A stretch of DNA of 64,000 bases from Wyeomyia smithii. Its lineage: Eukaryota; Arthropoda; Insecta; Diptera; Culicidae. Made by a program: the position numbers and the translations under genes. The stretch spans positions 167,304,118 to 167,368,117 of the forward strand of contig NC_073694.1 of the NCBI RefSeq assembly GCF_029784165.1, given 5' to 3'. This document shows positions 22,783 through 34,078 of the stretch, in pieces. The notes under the pieces were generated by a model. The model searched no databases. It was not told where the DNA came from and worked only from the letters and a program-made list of their open reading frames with translations. Within the stretch, counting starts at the first letter, position 1; each line of letters begins with the position of its first letter.

Positions 22783-23067
22783 CACTAAAGTCGCTTTTTA
22801 CGCGGGGGATACGTGCCGCGTAAATTTTGGAATCCGCGTAAAAAAACCGCCTAAATTCCGGAATCCGCGTAAAAAAAAACCTGTGTTAATTCTGCAATCC
22901 GAGTGAGAGAAACCGAAATCCGAGCAAAAAAAATACCGCGTAAATTCCAGAATCCGCGTAAAAAACCGCGTAAGTTCCGGAATCCGCGTGAAAAAACCGC
23001 GTAAGTTCCGGAATCCGCGTAAAAAACCGCGTAAATTCCGGAATCCGCGTAAAAAGCGACCTTAGTG
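22783..23067. mobile_element. TA-flanked MITE with internal minisatellite (copy 1)
   Basis: The TIRs read CACTAAAGTCGCTTTTTACG at the left and the inverse CGCGTAAAAAGCGACCTTAGTG at the right. TA at 22781-22782 and 23068-23069 is the likely target duplication, as for Tc1/mariner-type elements. The interior is about seven imperfect copies of a ~29-bp unit around CCGCGTAAATTCCGGAATCC. A second copy lies at 41414-41601. There is no coding capacity; ORFs across it are by-products of the repeat. Confidence 0.8.
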
Positions 23068-23069
23068 TA

Positions 23070-25156
23070 TTATTCAAGCAACAAAGCATTTAACGCATTG
23101 CTGTATAATTCTGAACTATATTTTCTTGAGAGTAGGTTTGTAAGAGTTTGCTGCGATTCGTAGAAAATATTCTATGCTGATCCAAAATCTATAATTATTG
23201 GTTTTTTTTTCTAGGTCTCGCGATTCCTGGAAACCAAACTGTTGTGGGATTTTAACTTGAATTATGGAGAATTATTTTTGAGAAATTTCTTTTGTGATAT
23301 TTTCGTGTTTTTTTTTTCTTAAATTTTTTTTGCCTTACGGTGTATAACACTGGTCGGCAAGAGAGAAAACATGCTACTCTAAAGCTCAAATTAGTTGGCT
23401 TAGAAATTTCTCATAAAATTTGGAGCTTCTAGCCAGTGTGGAAATGTGTCAATCTACGTCCAAATGTCGCATAGCAATTGCTCGCCGGGTTCGTCGCTTC
23501 AACGTTATTTTTACGAGTAAACTCATTTGGGCTTCTGAAAAAATGTTGGTGGCTAGGGGCACCAAAATTCACAGGAATGGTTTAAAAGCTATACTCTTTT
23601 ATGTTTCCCCAGTTTAAGTTTGAGGGCCACACATTTTCTAAATAACTGTTTACAACTTCACCGAAAACATAATACCAATCAAACAAGCCGTTCTAGTTTT
23701 TTTAGTTTCAGAAAATTTTAACAAATGTTTGTATCTTTCCTCCGTGATCGGACAGCCATAAATGTTTAGCTAACTTTATGTATTTTTTATATTAAATTGC
23801 AGCATTTTTTCAATAACTAACAATAAATACATTAGAAATAGAATATTTGCATCATCGCACATCGTCTCCACAACTTTTTCCTCATAAACTCGTGCAGAAG
23901 CTCTTTCAGAACGAATGTTTCATAAATTTGACACTCTAATATGTTTATTAAGACTTTAGTAGGATAAATTGTAACAAGGATTAAAAAAATTAATTTCCGG
24001 TAATAGGGATTTTGTGATCCAGTTTTTCCAAAACGAGTACCCCGGGAAATGTAAAAAAACCAATTGAATGTCTTCGATGAGCACAGGCATTACCATATGC
24101 AGAATTGTATATCATGAGAGAGACGCCCAAAAGCATTATGTCCGCACAGCAGAAGAGTAAACTCGACTGCAGCTATAAGTAGCCACATCTAAGGCCGACA
24201 ACTGGCCACCAAACCTTGTACGACCGATGTGTCAATCCATCCAGCAGAACGAACGATAAATCCAATCGTCAATTACTCAAACCAGATCTCGGTTCAAATG
24301 ACCACCAGCAGCACCGGTAGCAAATTACAACCGCCAATTTAACCAATTTCTCTCGCGAGTATTCATCGCTTTAGTTTACGCAGCTGCTGCATAGAGCCAG
24401 GGAACTACGCTGCGATCACGGTAGAGGCAAGCGTTTACGCATTTGCTTCACACATCCTGCCCCAGGGTTACCAAGCTGTAGAGTTACTTTGTGTGGTTTG
24501 CCGCTGCCCGCTCATAGAGAGGGCCTTTTGGAGCACGATGTTGTAACAGCCATTTAGTGACCGTTCAGCGGTGGCAACGGCGGTGACGACGGCGGCGGCG
24601 GCGTCGTCATCGGATAACGTGCGCTAAAGGCAGCGCAAGTACGCACCAAACTTCCAACAGATTTGGTTGCTTGCCGGGAGAAATGAATGGGGGAAAGAGT
24701 CGTCATGGTGCGGATAGCCAAGAGGGTCGATGCGGTAATTGCGCTTCTCCCTACCACAGTGAGACTGGTTTCAACGCATCAAATAAAAAACGCGGTGGAA
24801 ATGTTAGCAGCAGAAAAGAAACGTTTTGAGCTTGATCTGTTTAATATTTTGTCATCTTTTTTTTATGATTGGTAATAAAACACATGCAAGTTTGGTGTGT
24901 TATTAAATTCATTCTATAAATTAGTTTTAAAACATACAATACAAAAAACAATGATATACCAGCACTGCGTTAAATCTAACTTTACTAGTTCTAATTAGAT
25001 ATTCGGTATAAAGATTCACTCTGTTTTCATTCCTTCACACGCACTTGCTCAGTTCTGTAGAGCTGATCACCTCACAGGCACACAAACGCACTTTTTGGGT
25101 TCGACGTATTGAATGGATTGATTTATGCACTTGCTGACAACGCATTGCACGGCATC
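23070..25156. other. Intergenic, no gene recognised
   Basis: AT-rich to 24100, then more G/C-rich to 25156. A short GGC/GTC-rich stretch lies at about 24570-24610. Several small ORFs show no motif. The segment next to 25156 is the 3' flank of the Alg14 gene. Nothing else could be supported. Confidence 0.5.
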
Positions 25157-25831
25157 CTACTTTGACAGGCGTCCAAAGAATTGCACCTTCCTGGTGAAGC
25201 CTTCGCTAGCCAGCTCGGGCCACTGCACAACAAACAGATCGGTAATCCAGAGCAGAATTCGACCACTGAGCGAGAGGCTCTTAACGCGGCAAAAACTTTC
25301 GATGAATACAATCTTACAGTTACGATTAACAAAGAACACCTTGGCCAAAAAGGCCACCAAGCAAATTGGAACGCAAGTCCCGGGGCCGTTCGTAAGAATC
25401 AGATCAGGGCGAGAGCGCAGTACCACCGGAATACTATTTGCAATCGCCGTCATCGTGGTAAACACTGAACTGAAATAACTCTGCTGGACATGACGGCTGC
25501 GGGTTATCGTAACGATTTCGTAATCCTGTTTAGCTATATCCGGTTGTCGGCGAACTTCCACATCAATTACCTTTACGACACTGGTTTTATCCGCAGCGGC
25601 AATCACGTACTGTCGAGGGGCATACTTCGTAAAGTCCAGCTGTTCTACGATCTGCAGCATTTCCGCTGTGTGTCCACCCGATCCCATCACAATCATCGTC
25701 CTGGTAGGGCCTTTTCGCTTGGCACAAATGCCACCCCCATCTCGCTCCGAATTATTTCGTATAACAACTACCAAATACAATATACGAACCAGAACAAACC
25801 CCACCAAAACTAGCAGCAAGAGTGGAAACAT
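25157..25831 (-). CDS. Alg14: Alg14 homologue, UDP-GlcNAc transferase subunit
   Basis: Single exon, 224 aa, the usual family length. An N-terminal hydrophobic segment (about residues 2-24, LLLLVLVGFVLVRILYLVVV) is the ER membrane anchor. MIVMGSGGHTAEML (about 47-60) is the conserved Gly-rich loop, NGPGTCVP (about 148-155) is a second family signature, and FIESFCRVKSLSLSG (about 175-189) with VVQWPEL (about 204) completes the core. Known role: Alg14 recruits catalytic Alg13 to the cytosolic ER face, where the complex adds the second GlcNAc to dolichol-PP-GlcNAc in N-glycan assembly. It ends GRLSK before TAG. No introns or lesions are seen. The start is the only Met ahead of the membrane segment. 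Confidence 0.93.
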   Translation of the reverse strand: MFPLLLLVLVGFVLVRILYLVVVIRNNSERDGGGICAKRKGPTRTMIVMGSGGHTAEMLQIVEQLDFTKYAPRQYVIAAADKTSVVKVIDVEVRRQPDIAKQDYEIVTITRSRHVQQSYFSSVFTTMTAIANSIPVVLRSRPDLILTNGPGTCVPICLVAFLAKVFFVNRNCKIVFIESFCRVKSLSLSGRILLWITDLFVVQWPELASEGFTRKVQFFGRLSK

Positions 25832-28085
25832 GTCTTTCCGTTTATTCCACTATTCACGCTAACAAGGCACTCAAGTTGATGGTCCCCACTACTGTCTTGT
25901 CCACCTCATCACTTTTGTTTACGCACGCTGCTTCGTCTTCTTTCGGCGGTTGTTCAGGCTAGAATATTTCTCCTCCTAGATTGTGACATTCGCGTACTGT
26001 TTGGTCATCAAGCACCTTCTTCTCGCTTACGTCACTGGTTGATGAATGAAATTCCTCAGCGTCGCACCGCGATCCGCACGCAAATCGACACTGGTGGTTA
26101 CTCACTTTGCACCATCATCTGAAGCAACAATCAGCCAACATCACCACCACTATCACCATCATCATCCGCAAAGACGGACTATTTTTCTACTGCTGCTAAA
26201 CTCACAGAAATTAAAATAATAACCAACTGCAGCAGTGCAGTGCAGAGAGCAATTAATCTAGTTGAAAATACAGTTTACACACTTCACACTACTGGACGGA
26301 TGGAATTGAATTTGCTGACACGATTTAGCAGGAGAAACTGGCGAAACTGTGCTGCTCTCAGTTGACGCGCAGATCCGCAGATGGTTTGTTGACAACGCAC
26401 CACTGCCCGCGATGACATGACAGAAGAAACAAACGGTTATGGGCCGCACTCAGGAGCTGATCTTATTATGCGCTTCAGAGTATACAGGGTGTGCTTCACA
26501 GAAACATATTACATTCAAGTTTGATCATAAAATGCTGACTCAATGAAGAATTATTCGAAAAAAATTTTTCAAAGTGCTGTATCTAGATGGCGGTTGATCA
26601 ATCACGACAATCACACTTTTAAAATATAAGTGCACCGCGTACCATATTTGGTATGTTACGAACGCTTTTGAATCATTTTTCAAAAAGCAATTTAACCAAT
26701 TTACTCGTAAAAAAGTTTCAAAGCCAAAACAACACCGAACACGAAATCTTCTAATGCCGGTAAAAAGCAAAAACGATATTTTATTGTTGTACGAAGGACT
26801 GCCACTCGCGTTATCACAGTAATCGATTGGTCAACGATTGTTTTTGACGCTCTTTCGACACGGATTTTATCAAAGTAGTTGTGACCGTTCGAACATACCA
26901 GTGGCTGTCAAAAATCAGCTGATCGCAACTGCCTCGTGGATTGCCTTTTTGCTACAGGAAAAAAGTGAAGTACATTACGCAGGGTGTATTTTTTGTTATA
27001 CGCTCTCTTATCATTCATTCATTCAAACTAAAATTAGTAAATGATGGTAATTTTTATAGTGAAGTTGAAATTCTTTGAAAAAACTTTCAAATAATACTTA
27101 CCATTTCGTATAGAGTACACGTGGTAATAAACTACAATTTTCTATTATTTTGTAAGTATGATTTGAAATTAAAGCAAAGCCTGGTGTGTCCATTCAAGCA
27201 CTAAAAAGGTTACATGTGAAAACCGAAATACGTATTTGCGTATGTATTATAAAAAGTGAAACTGATAGAATTTAGAAGTACATAGAGTAGTTTGAAGGTG
27301 TAAAGCGATTCTATCAACAGCTCAGTAAAAATTATTATATTTTTAAAATATGAATAACCACAATGACAGTTGGATGAATTGAATTAGTATAATGACACTT
27401 CATTCGACTAACCAATCTACGACTAACCAATTACGTCAATACGGTCGGTTCCATTGCCATAATCACAAATAACCAGATAACGAAAACAAAGTTGAACGTG
27501 CATTACCGTAAACATCTTAATAAATGTATCTTGGTTCTGCCGTATACAACCATCTAGGAGCAACACCAAATAGGATATGTGCGTGGTAATATTGTAAACT
27601 GTTCCACGTTTTATCTAACTCTTCATATATTCATGATTGAATTGACCATTCAGTTGATTGAACAGTTTTTATCATTTGAACCTCTAGTAAGAAATAAGAA
27701 TTGTATAGTAAACCATAAGTTCTCACTGATAATGTCATATTTGTTTTAAATGTCGATTATACCGCATTCGTTGTCGGTACAGAACAAATATAAGTAGAAA
27801 CATTGATGAGCAAAAATAATATTCTTCTGTCAGAAATAGAAAATCAATATACGGTAAAGACTTGCCAGAAATATACTTATCTGCAGTATTGCTGGCGGGA
27901 AGTCAACTGGCGAAAGGTCAGTTGGCAGGTCGGCCGGGTAGACTGTAGCTTTCGTATTGTGCTGTATGTAATTTTTCGTCGTGTGCTGATGATAAACTGT
28001 GATAGCTTAGAGTTTTGCAATAAAATCTCCTGGATGCTGGCTACTGGCAGCTGTAACAGAACCAAAAATTAATCATATATCATCG
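25832..28085. other. Alg14 upstream region and intergenic spacer
   Basis: 25832-26250 is relatively G/C-rich with CA/ACC repeats (about 26110-26165) and probably holds the Alg14 promoter, but no TATA or initiator could be fixed. 26260-28085 is AT-rich. Small ORFs (for example 26540-26770 minus and 27803-28072 plus) carry no recognised motif. Confidence 0.45.
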
Positions 28086-28091
28086 TTTATT
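28086..28091 (-). promoter_or_regulatory. Polyadenylation signal of the F-box gene
   Basis: AATAAA on the minus strand begins only five bases after the TAA stop, implying a very short 3' UTR. Confidence 0.55.
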
Positions 28092-28095
28092 AAAT

Positions 28096-29372
28096 TTAAT
28101 GATTCCGAACCTCGTCGATAGTAATTACCAATTTCTCGATTTCCAGTCTTGGCCAATTCTCGAATGTTAAGCAACTCGTCGAGTGATGAGGCCCTTCAAA
28201 TGAAAGTGCTAACTGCTTTAACTTTTTCATACGATGTAAATGATGAAAAGCTTTCTGGCTAATAGCATTATGAGTAAATGATATCGAAAGCTCAACTAAA
28301 TTCGTACAACGCCTGGAAATCACCAATAGGCATTGGTCATCAAACTGGAAATCATTAACAATTTCCAGTTTGATAAGCTGCGGAAACGCATTCCGTAATC
28401 CTTGGTAGAATGTCACCCCGGTTGTCGTTCCTTGCACAGTTAAACTTTTTAACGTGGGACAATCGGCCAAAATGATAACACCAGCTCCACAGATTTGCAA
28501 TACCTGCAAATATTTCATCTCGACAGCTTCGTACAGCAGCACACTCGTTTGTGTGTCCCAAAGATTGCGATGATATTCAATCAGTAGCGTGCACAATCGA
28601 AAGCAATGTCGATAAACAAATGGTAAGAAGACCTCCTCGATTTGACGAAATCTCTTAGTTGTTTTTTCACTTCCAGGTGAGATTGGATGCGCGTCTTGAT
28701 TAACAAGAGCTATAAGCCTTAAACCTCGGTCGTAACTGTCCACTTCCTGCTCCCATAAAAGCTGGTCATATTGTTCTAATCCCATTTCCAGCTCTTTCAT
28801 TCTTTCAAAGTGTAACTGTAAAAAGCTTGGATAACAACGAAGACTCATTGTAAGCTTTAGCTCATATAAACACTGGCCAAATCGGCGTAAAGCCAGCACT
28901 GCCACCAGTAATGATTGCTGACCACTAATAATTATTTCCGCTTTTCTATATCTACGTGTAGAACGATTTAGAAAAACCAGATAGTCTGCACATTTAAATT
29001 CAGATACGTCAGGAATAACTTGCAATCTGAATCTCTCTACGAAATAGGTGTCAAACAAGGCACTCCATCGGTGACAAACTAGGCTAACAGAAAGGATGTC
29101 CCACTGTGGAAGCTTACGTAGTATAAGAAGTAGCAGCTGCAACCGAAAAATGCGTTTATTATTGTCCTGCCTCAGTAAAAATAACTTACATTATCTGGAA
29201 GCTGCTCAATCGTCAGCTGTGGGTAGATCTTGCGCTGCGCGCTTGTTCTTCTCAGCATTATTGTTTTATTTCCGGTAATGGTTGCGACCGTTGCGACAAA
29301 TGGCGTTCTTCTTAAGCTCTCTTGATTTTCAGGATTTTCGCTTTTCGGAGGATAATAGATTGACGGATTCAA
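28096..29372 (-). CDS. F-box protein with LRR-like repeats, two exons
   Basis: Exons are 29372-29190 and 29136-28096, split by a 53-nt intron (donor GTAAGT from 29189, acceptor TTGCAG ending 29137). Joined, it is 407 aa. The F-box sits across the junction: IEQLPDN at the end of exon 1, then LLLLILRKLPQWDILSVSLV and CHRWSALF. The remainder has spaced Leu/Ile blocks such as LQVLQICGAG, CPTLKSLTVQG, FPQLIKLEIVND and CTNLVELSIS, consistent with irregular leucine-rich repeats. Known family role: the F-box binds Skp1 in an SCF ubiquitin ligase while the repeats bind substrate. I cannot name the orthologue. Met at 29372 gives a 53-residue leader; an internal Met at residue 39 is an alternative start. 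Confidence 0.82.
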
Positions 29373-29936
29373 CAGTCAAACATGTTGTGTTTCAAATTAT
29401 GCGAAAATATATCTATCATCAATCATGTCAGGAAATCGTTAACTGAAATTCAATTAAACAATCTGATGTAAAATTTGGTTCACATCGCAGAAAACACTAG
29501 CATTGTTTGTTTGACTCAGAGATGCCAGATGTTTTTGAAAAATGTCAGCAACTGCTCGAAAACCGGAAAAATGTGCTCGAAATCTGAAAAAAATCTATGT
29601 ACTCAGAGGGAGCTTAGATTATTGAATTATAGATATCCAACTCAACCAACAATACGGGCAACAAAAATGTGGCGCCCCTCCGAGTATGATGGCGGTTGGG
29701 TGAACTACATTTAATGCGCACACACAGAAAAATATTAAGGTAATTGCTATCTTTTTAGGCTTGGTCAGATTTGTGCGGTGTTTGAACAGACTAATCTATA
29801 TGGTCTAGATAATAATAATAATTTATTACAACAGGACTATAATAAATGCCAATGTATGAGATGGCCATGATATGAATTATTTATTTTGATGATAGTATGA
29901 CTAATCGTTCATAGTCGTTTCAACAATATGTTTTTA
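29373..29936. other. Upstream flank of the F-box gene
   Basis: No gene is seen. It is presumed to hold the F-box gene promoter; no core element could be fixed. A 79-codon ORF at 29475-29714 has no recognised motif. Confidence 0.4.
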
Positions 29937-29938
29937 AG

Positions 29939-30015
29939 CATAACCAAAGATGACTAGTACACAATACGTTACTCTTCAAGAGTAACGTATTGTGTACTAG
30001 TCATCTTTGGTTATG
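29939..30015. repeat. 77-bp perfect palindrome (38-nt arms, 1-nt centre)
   Basis: Left arm 29939-29976, centre C at 29977, right arm 29978-30015, with no mismatch found by eye. Each arm contains 6 bp of the target duplication (CATAAC) plus 32 bp of the element's TIR. A second small palindrome (TGCAAGAGT-A-ACTCTTGCA) follows at 30013-30031. Confidence 0.9.
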
Positions 30016-31283
30016 CAAGAGTAACTCTTGCAGTATGCAGCGGACACGACTTTCGCTGCGCGTGAACGAAAATTGAACTAATTTGTATACCGTTAATTTG
30101 GTAATGACGACAAGGTGATAAAAGGTGAAGCATGTTTTTCAATATCATTGTATGGTCCTGTCATTTAATTTTCAATATCCTTATACGGTATTGCCATCTT
30201 GTTTTCGTTTTCATCTAGCGGATTGAGCATGATAAATCGATTTTGCTAATAATCACACACACTTGAAAAATTTCGCCGAATCTCGTTATTGTTTGTGCCG
30301 AGATTTGAACTGCCGAGTACTCGGCAACCATCTCGGCTTAATCTCTTTTGCCGAGAATCTCGGAAAATCAATATTTGACATATGTCATTTTATGCCGAGA
30401 ATCGCGGTACACAGTTGACTGTGCTCTCGGCAAATCCAGCCGAGAAGCGGCAAACCAGTTAAACGACCATTCGGTTATATAAGCTGAATGTTCGGCACAG
30501 TAAAGAGCCGTTTTTTAGTGGAATCCAATCGCAGAGAATAGTTTCACTGTGCATTCGGTAGTTTTCTTTCAAAAAAAAATTATAAGCTCGATGAGTTTTA
30601 GTAAGAAATTTATTCATACTAAATCTTGAATACTTTACTTTATCTTGCTCACCAGTGGGGCATTGAGCTAAACATATAGTCTAAAACTACGTCTAATGCC
30701 TATCCTTAAAACAAATACAATATTGTATTGACACGATTTGGAACTACACTTTTTGAGTTCCAGCCACTTCCCACCAATCTGTTCTACATTTTTTTCGGCT
30801 ACCGGATTGTAAACACTTGTAATTTGCACAAATTTCAGTCAAACTTGTATTTGCTTCCTGTTTGCTCACCCGTAACACGCATAAATTTGCACTAAGAAAA
30901 ACGGCGGCAACTCGTTCATGAGAATGACAGCTGTATTGCCGAAACACGGCAACGAGTAAAATTTGTGCCGAGATACCAGTAATGTTTTTGCTGACCTCGG
31001 CATCAACAGTGTTTAACGACAAATTCGGCAAAAAATAGAGACGAGATTCGTCAAGCTTAGTTTTTTGGACGAAGTCCCGGCAAAATGATCTGACGACTGT
31101 CGGCAACCGGCATTTTTTTGCTGAAATATCGGTTGAATACAAAGTTGCCGAGTGAGCTCGGATGTTTTTTGCCGAGCTCGAGATCCAGTTTTAAGTGTGC
31201 AGTTTGAGATCATCAGGTGGCACCGTTATAAAGGTGTTGCGAGCAAAATGTATGATGTCAGGTATCTTGCTCTAGTCATCATT
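29945..31283 (+). mobile_element. Non-autonomous DNA element, family shared with 20655-21492 (copy 2)
   Basis: It is flanked by AGCATAAC on both sides (29937-29944 and 31284-31291), an 8-bp perfect duplication. The TIRs read CAAAGATGACTAGTAC at the left and CTAGTCATCATT at the right. After the palindrome, CTTGCAGTATGCAGCGGACA and CGCTGCGCGTGAACG match copy 1 in inverse. The interior at 30290-30480 and 30930-31190 is full of GCCGAG/CTCGGC motifs not obvious in the shorter copy. The minus ORF at 30744-31142 has no known motif and is probably chance. Confidence 0.75.
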
Positions 31284-31291
31284 AGCATAAC

Positions 31292-32690
31292 TCATTTGTT
31301 GTTTGTACCAATTTTAATAGTCGATTGAAAACCACTATACAGCTTTAATCCCTTTGCGGAACTGATTGGGTTAATAATTCTGCCTCAGCCGTCAAATGTT
31401 GCTGAAGGATGTTCTCCCTATCGGTTTGTAGCTTCCGTTGCAGATTATTGTTTGTGATCTCATTCATTATCAATTTCACTATTCCTTGCTTGAATGTTTG
31501 AATCGATTTATTAATATTTGCAAAGAACTGAGAAAATCAAATTTGGAAATTTTCGCTCATCCTTTTAGGTTCTATTTAAAAACGATACAATATTTATTTT
31601 GGTGAATACTGCTAAACGCTATTTTTAACTAAGGTTTTACATTACTGCGTTGAAAATCGTTGTTATGTACGTCTCTTAATATCCTCAAAATTCACTTACA
31701 ACGAGTAGCAAAGCATAGCATAACTTATTTCGTCAAAATTCACGAACGTCAAGTACAACATAAACAATGTTAAAATAATTTAAGTGAATGTGAAGCTTTT
31801 TTTTTTTCTTTTTGTCACCTTCGACAATTCGATGAGAGTATCTATGAGATTTTTACATTTTGTGACTCATGCTAATTTGTAAAATTACGCGAGGTTTCTT
31901 TGCATTGTTGTTGTAATAGATTGAAATGGCAAATCATCTAGATTATATTGTTAAGTCGATTGAAAACCGCCGTACAAATCAGATTGAAAGTAACATGATA
32001 TTTTTCTGGGTGTGAGAATCTGGTCAAGCTCACCACTGAAATGATAAGGAGTACCATGATATTTTTCCGAGTGGATATGCTTTAGTTCACCCAACGGCCT
32101 ACAGATGGCAAGTTCATAGTGTTGCCTTGAGATTATATGCAGCGAAGCCCAACTTGGATATCTATGTCTCTTTAGTCTATGGAGGGAGAGATATGCGAAA
32201 GGAATGTTGTGAGCCAGATGAACAAGTCAAAATCCGAGCCAAACGAACAAGACAGGTAACACATTAAGAGGTATTGCAATCAGATACAATAAAGGAAATG
32301 TTTTATTTTCTACGTTTTTCATGATCTTTTGCTAAACAATGAATTGAGAAGGCTCCAAAATTGCTTTATCACAGTGGTTTTAACTGGTGGTTCACAAACC
32401 TTTTGTATGGTCAACAAAATAATGATCAACTATGGTGAAAGTATATAAAATTAAACAAACATCAAATTTAACACCTTCACGATTTTTGTGATGCGTTTTA
32501 TTGTTCCCCAGGGCTTCTACCGTCACCCTCAGTTATACGAGTCGAATGAAAAAGTTAGCCAACATTGCGCCTTCCGAAGAGATCTGGCAGCTCTGACGTG
32601 TGAAACCTATAGTTGCCAAATTGGCGGTTTATTTCATCGCTTATCTCTCTCTCTCTCTGTCTCTCTGAATATCTCTACACACTCCTTCAA
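31292..32690. other. Intergenic, no gene recognised
   Basis: AT-rich. Two near-copies of a short block (CATGATATTTTTC at about 31994 and 32053) occur. A CT-rich microsatellite lies at 32643-32666. No ORF could be supported. Confidence 0.45.
32643..32666 (+). repeat. CT microsatellite
   Basis: A run of (CT)n interrupted by GT once. Confidence 0.85.
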
Positions 32691-32951
32691 TTTTACTCTA
32701 AACTGAGTAACATCTACTCTGTTTTATATTTCTATGCTAAACGTCAAAAACTGAGTAACACTGATTGTTTGAACTGAGTAATATTTACTCAGATTCTCTC
32801 CATAGCCGTATTTACTCAATTTTTGCGTAATATGTGCGAATGTCAAAACTTTTCAAGTAGTGAAAGCAGTATATATTCTGATGCTGATATTCGACGTTTT
32901 ATCCGTTATTTCTAAAGTGTTACTCAAAGCGAGGGGCGAGACGACTTTAAT

Positions 32952-33447
32952 CTGAGTTACTCTTATGCTTGGGAGTAACCCTATTTTACTCAATATTACT
33001 CCCTAATTTCCAGATGATTCACATCTTCGATTACCTTGAAACCAAGAAAAATATATGAGCGGTGAGACCGAGTAACATTCATATTTATATTCGCGGTAGG
33101 GAAAAGGTTTAAGGATGGATTTTCAGAGACACGAGGGTTACTCAAATTGCTCTCTATTTTTCACGTTTTCTCAGAAAAACTCAAATTTTCTCACTTTATC
33201 TGAGTTGCTCTTTTACTTGGGAGTTACTCTAATTTACTCAATATTTCTCCGAAATTCTCCGATGATTCCCATCTTTGATTACCTTGAAAGCAAGAAATAT
33301 ATATGAACAGTGAGACCGAGCAACATTCATGTGTATATTTGCGGTGGGAAAAAAGTTTAAGGATGGATATTCAGAGACACGAGAGTTACTCAGATTTGTT
33401 CTTTATTTTTCAGTTTTCCTCAGAAAAACTCGGAAAACCTCAAATTT
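32952..33447. repeat. Tandem duplication, two units of ~248 bp, GAGTAAC-rich
   Basis: Unit 1 starts at CTGAGTTACTC (32952) and unit 2 at CTGAGTTGCTC (33200). Both contain GATTACCTTGAAA, GTGAGACCGAG, AACATTCAT and TTCAGAGACACGAG in the same order at ~248-bp spacing. The units are diverged by roughly a tenth. GAGTAA/TTACTC words recur throughout and in 32690-32950. Confidence 0.8.
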
Positions 33448-33658
33448 ACTCACTGTCTTACCCCTCGACTCAAAGTTGTAAATTGATTCGAGACCGAACC
33501 CCAGAGAGCAGACTAACAAGCAAACGATAAAAAGTGTGTAAAACAGATTGCGCACGCAAAAGTATACTCTCCGAATTACACTCCCCGTCATGCTGGGTGG
33601 TAAACTAAGATGTGATGTCGCTACCGTCGCCGTAGAGCGAACGGTATATTGTACATTT

Positions 33659-33914
33659 TGTAGCAGATAAAAAATGACGGAACACGAACACGAGGTTTTC
33701 AGACTTTTTATTTTGTACGTGCTTTCACCTTGAATGTCGAATTTACAATAACATGGCTGCCCAAGTTTTAAGTTTTTCTTCCACACACTTTACACATATA
33801 CATCTATACAGATCGGTGGCTTCTGAGCCAGTGTCGCCAGCAAAACAGAATAATGATTCGAAACAGGGTTTATTCACAACCCACCTAACGTAACGTCAGC
33901 TAAATAATACTACA
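33659..33914 (-). repeat. 3' LTR of the gypsy element
   Basis: 256 bp with TG...CA type ends (TGTAG...CTACA). It matches 37614-37869. Confidence 0.92.
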
Positions 33915-34078
33915 ACTCGACCATTCTGACATATGATCGTCTCGATCATTCAATATGGGTTATGATAGACGATTACCCGCGTCTTACTCGGGGTTAGTAA
34001 CATACCAATACTAAACAATCATACAGCACAAACACACTATATTACTCTTTCAATTGTTGTGTTTCAATGCACCAAGTT

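Noticed and set aside
22783..23067. Regular ~29-bp repeats that could suggest a CRISPR array
   Set aside because: There are no unique spacers; it is a minisatellite bounded by TIRs in a eukaryotic genome.
24554..24875. Overlapping ORFs on both strands in a GGC-rich stretch
   Set aside because: Low complexity, no motif, no splice or start context.
25125..25478. Plus-strand ORFs opposite the Alg14 gene
   Set aside because: Antisense shadows of a clear conserved gene.
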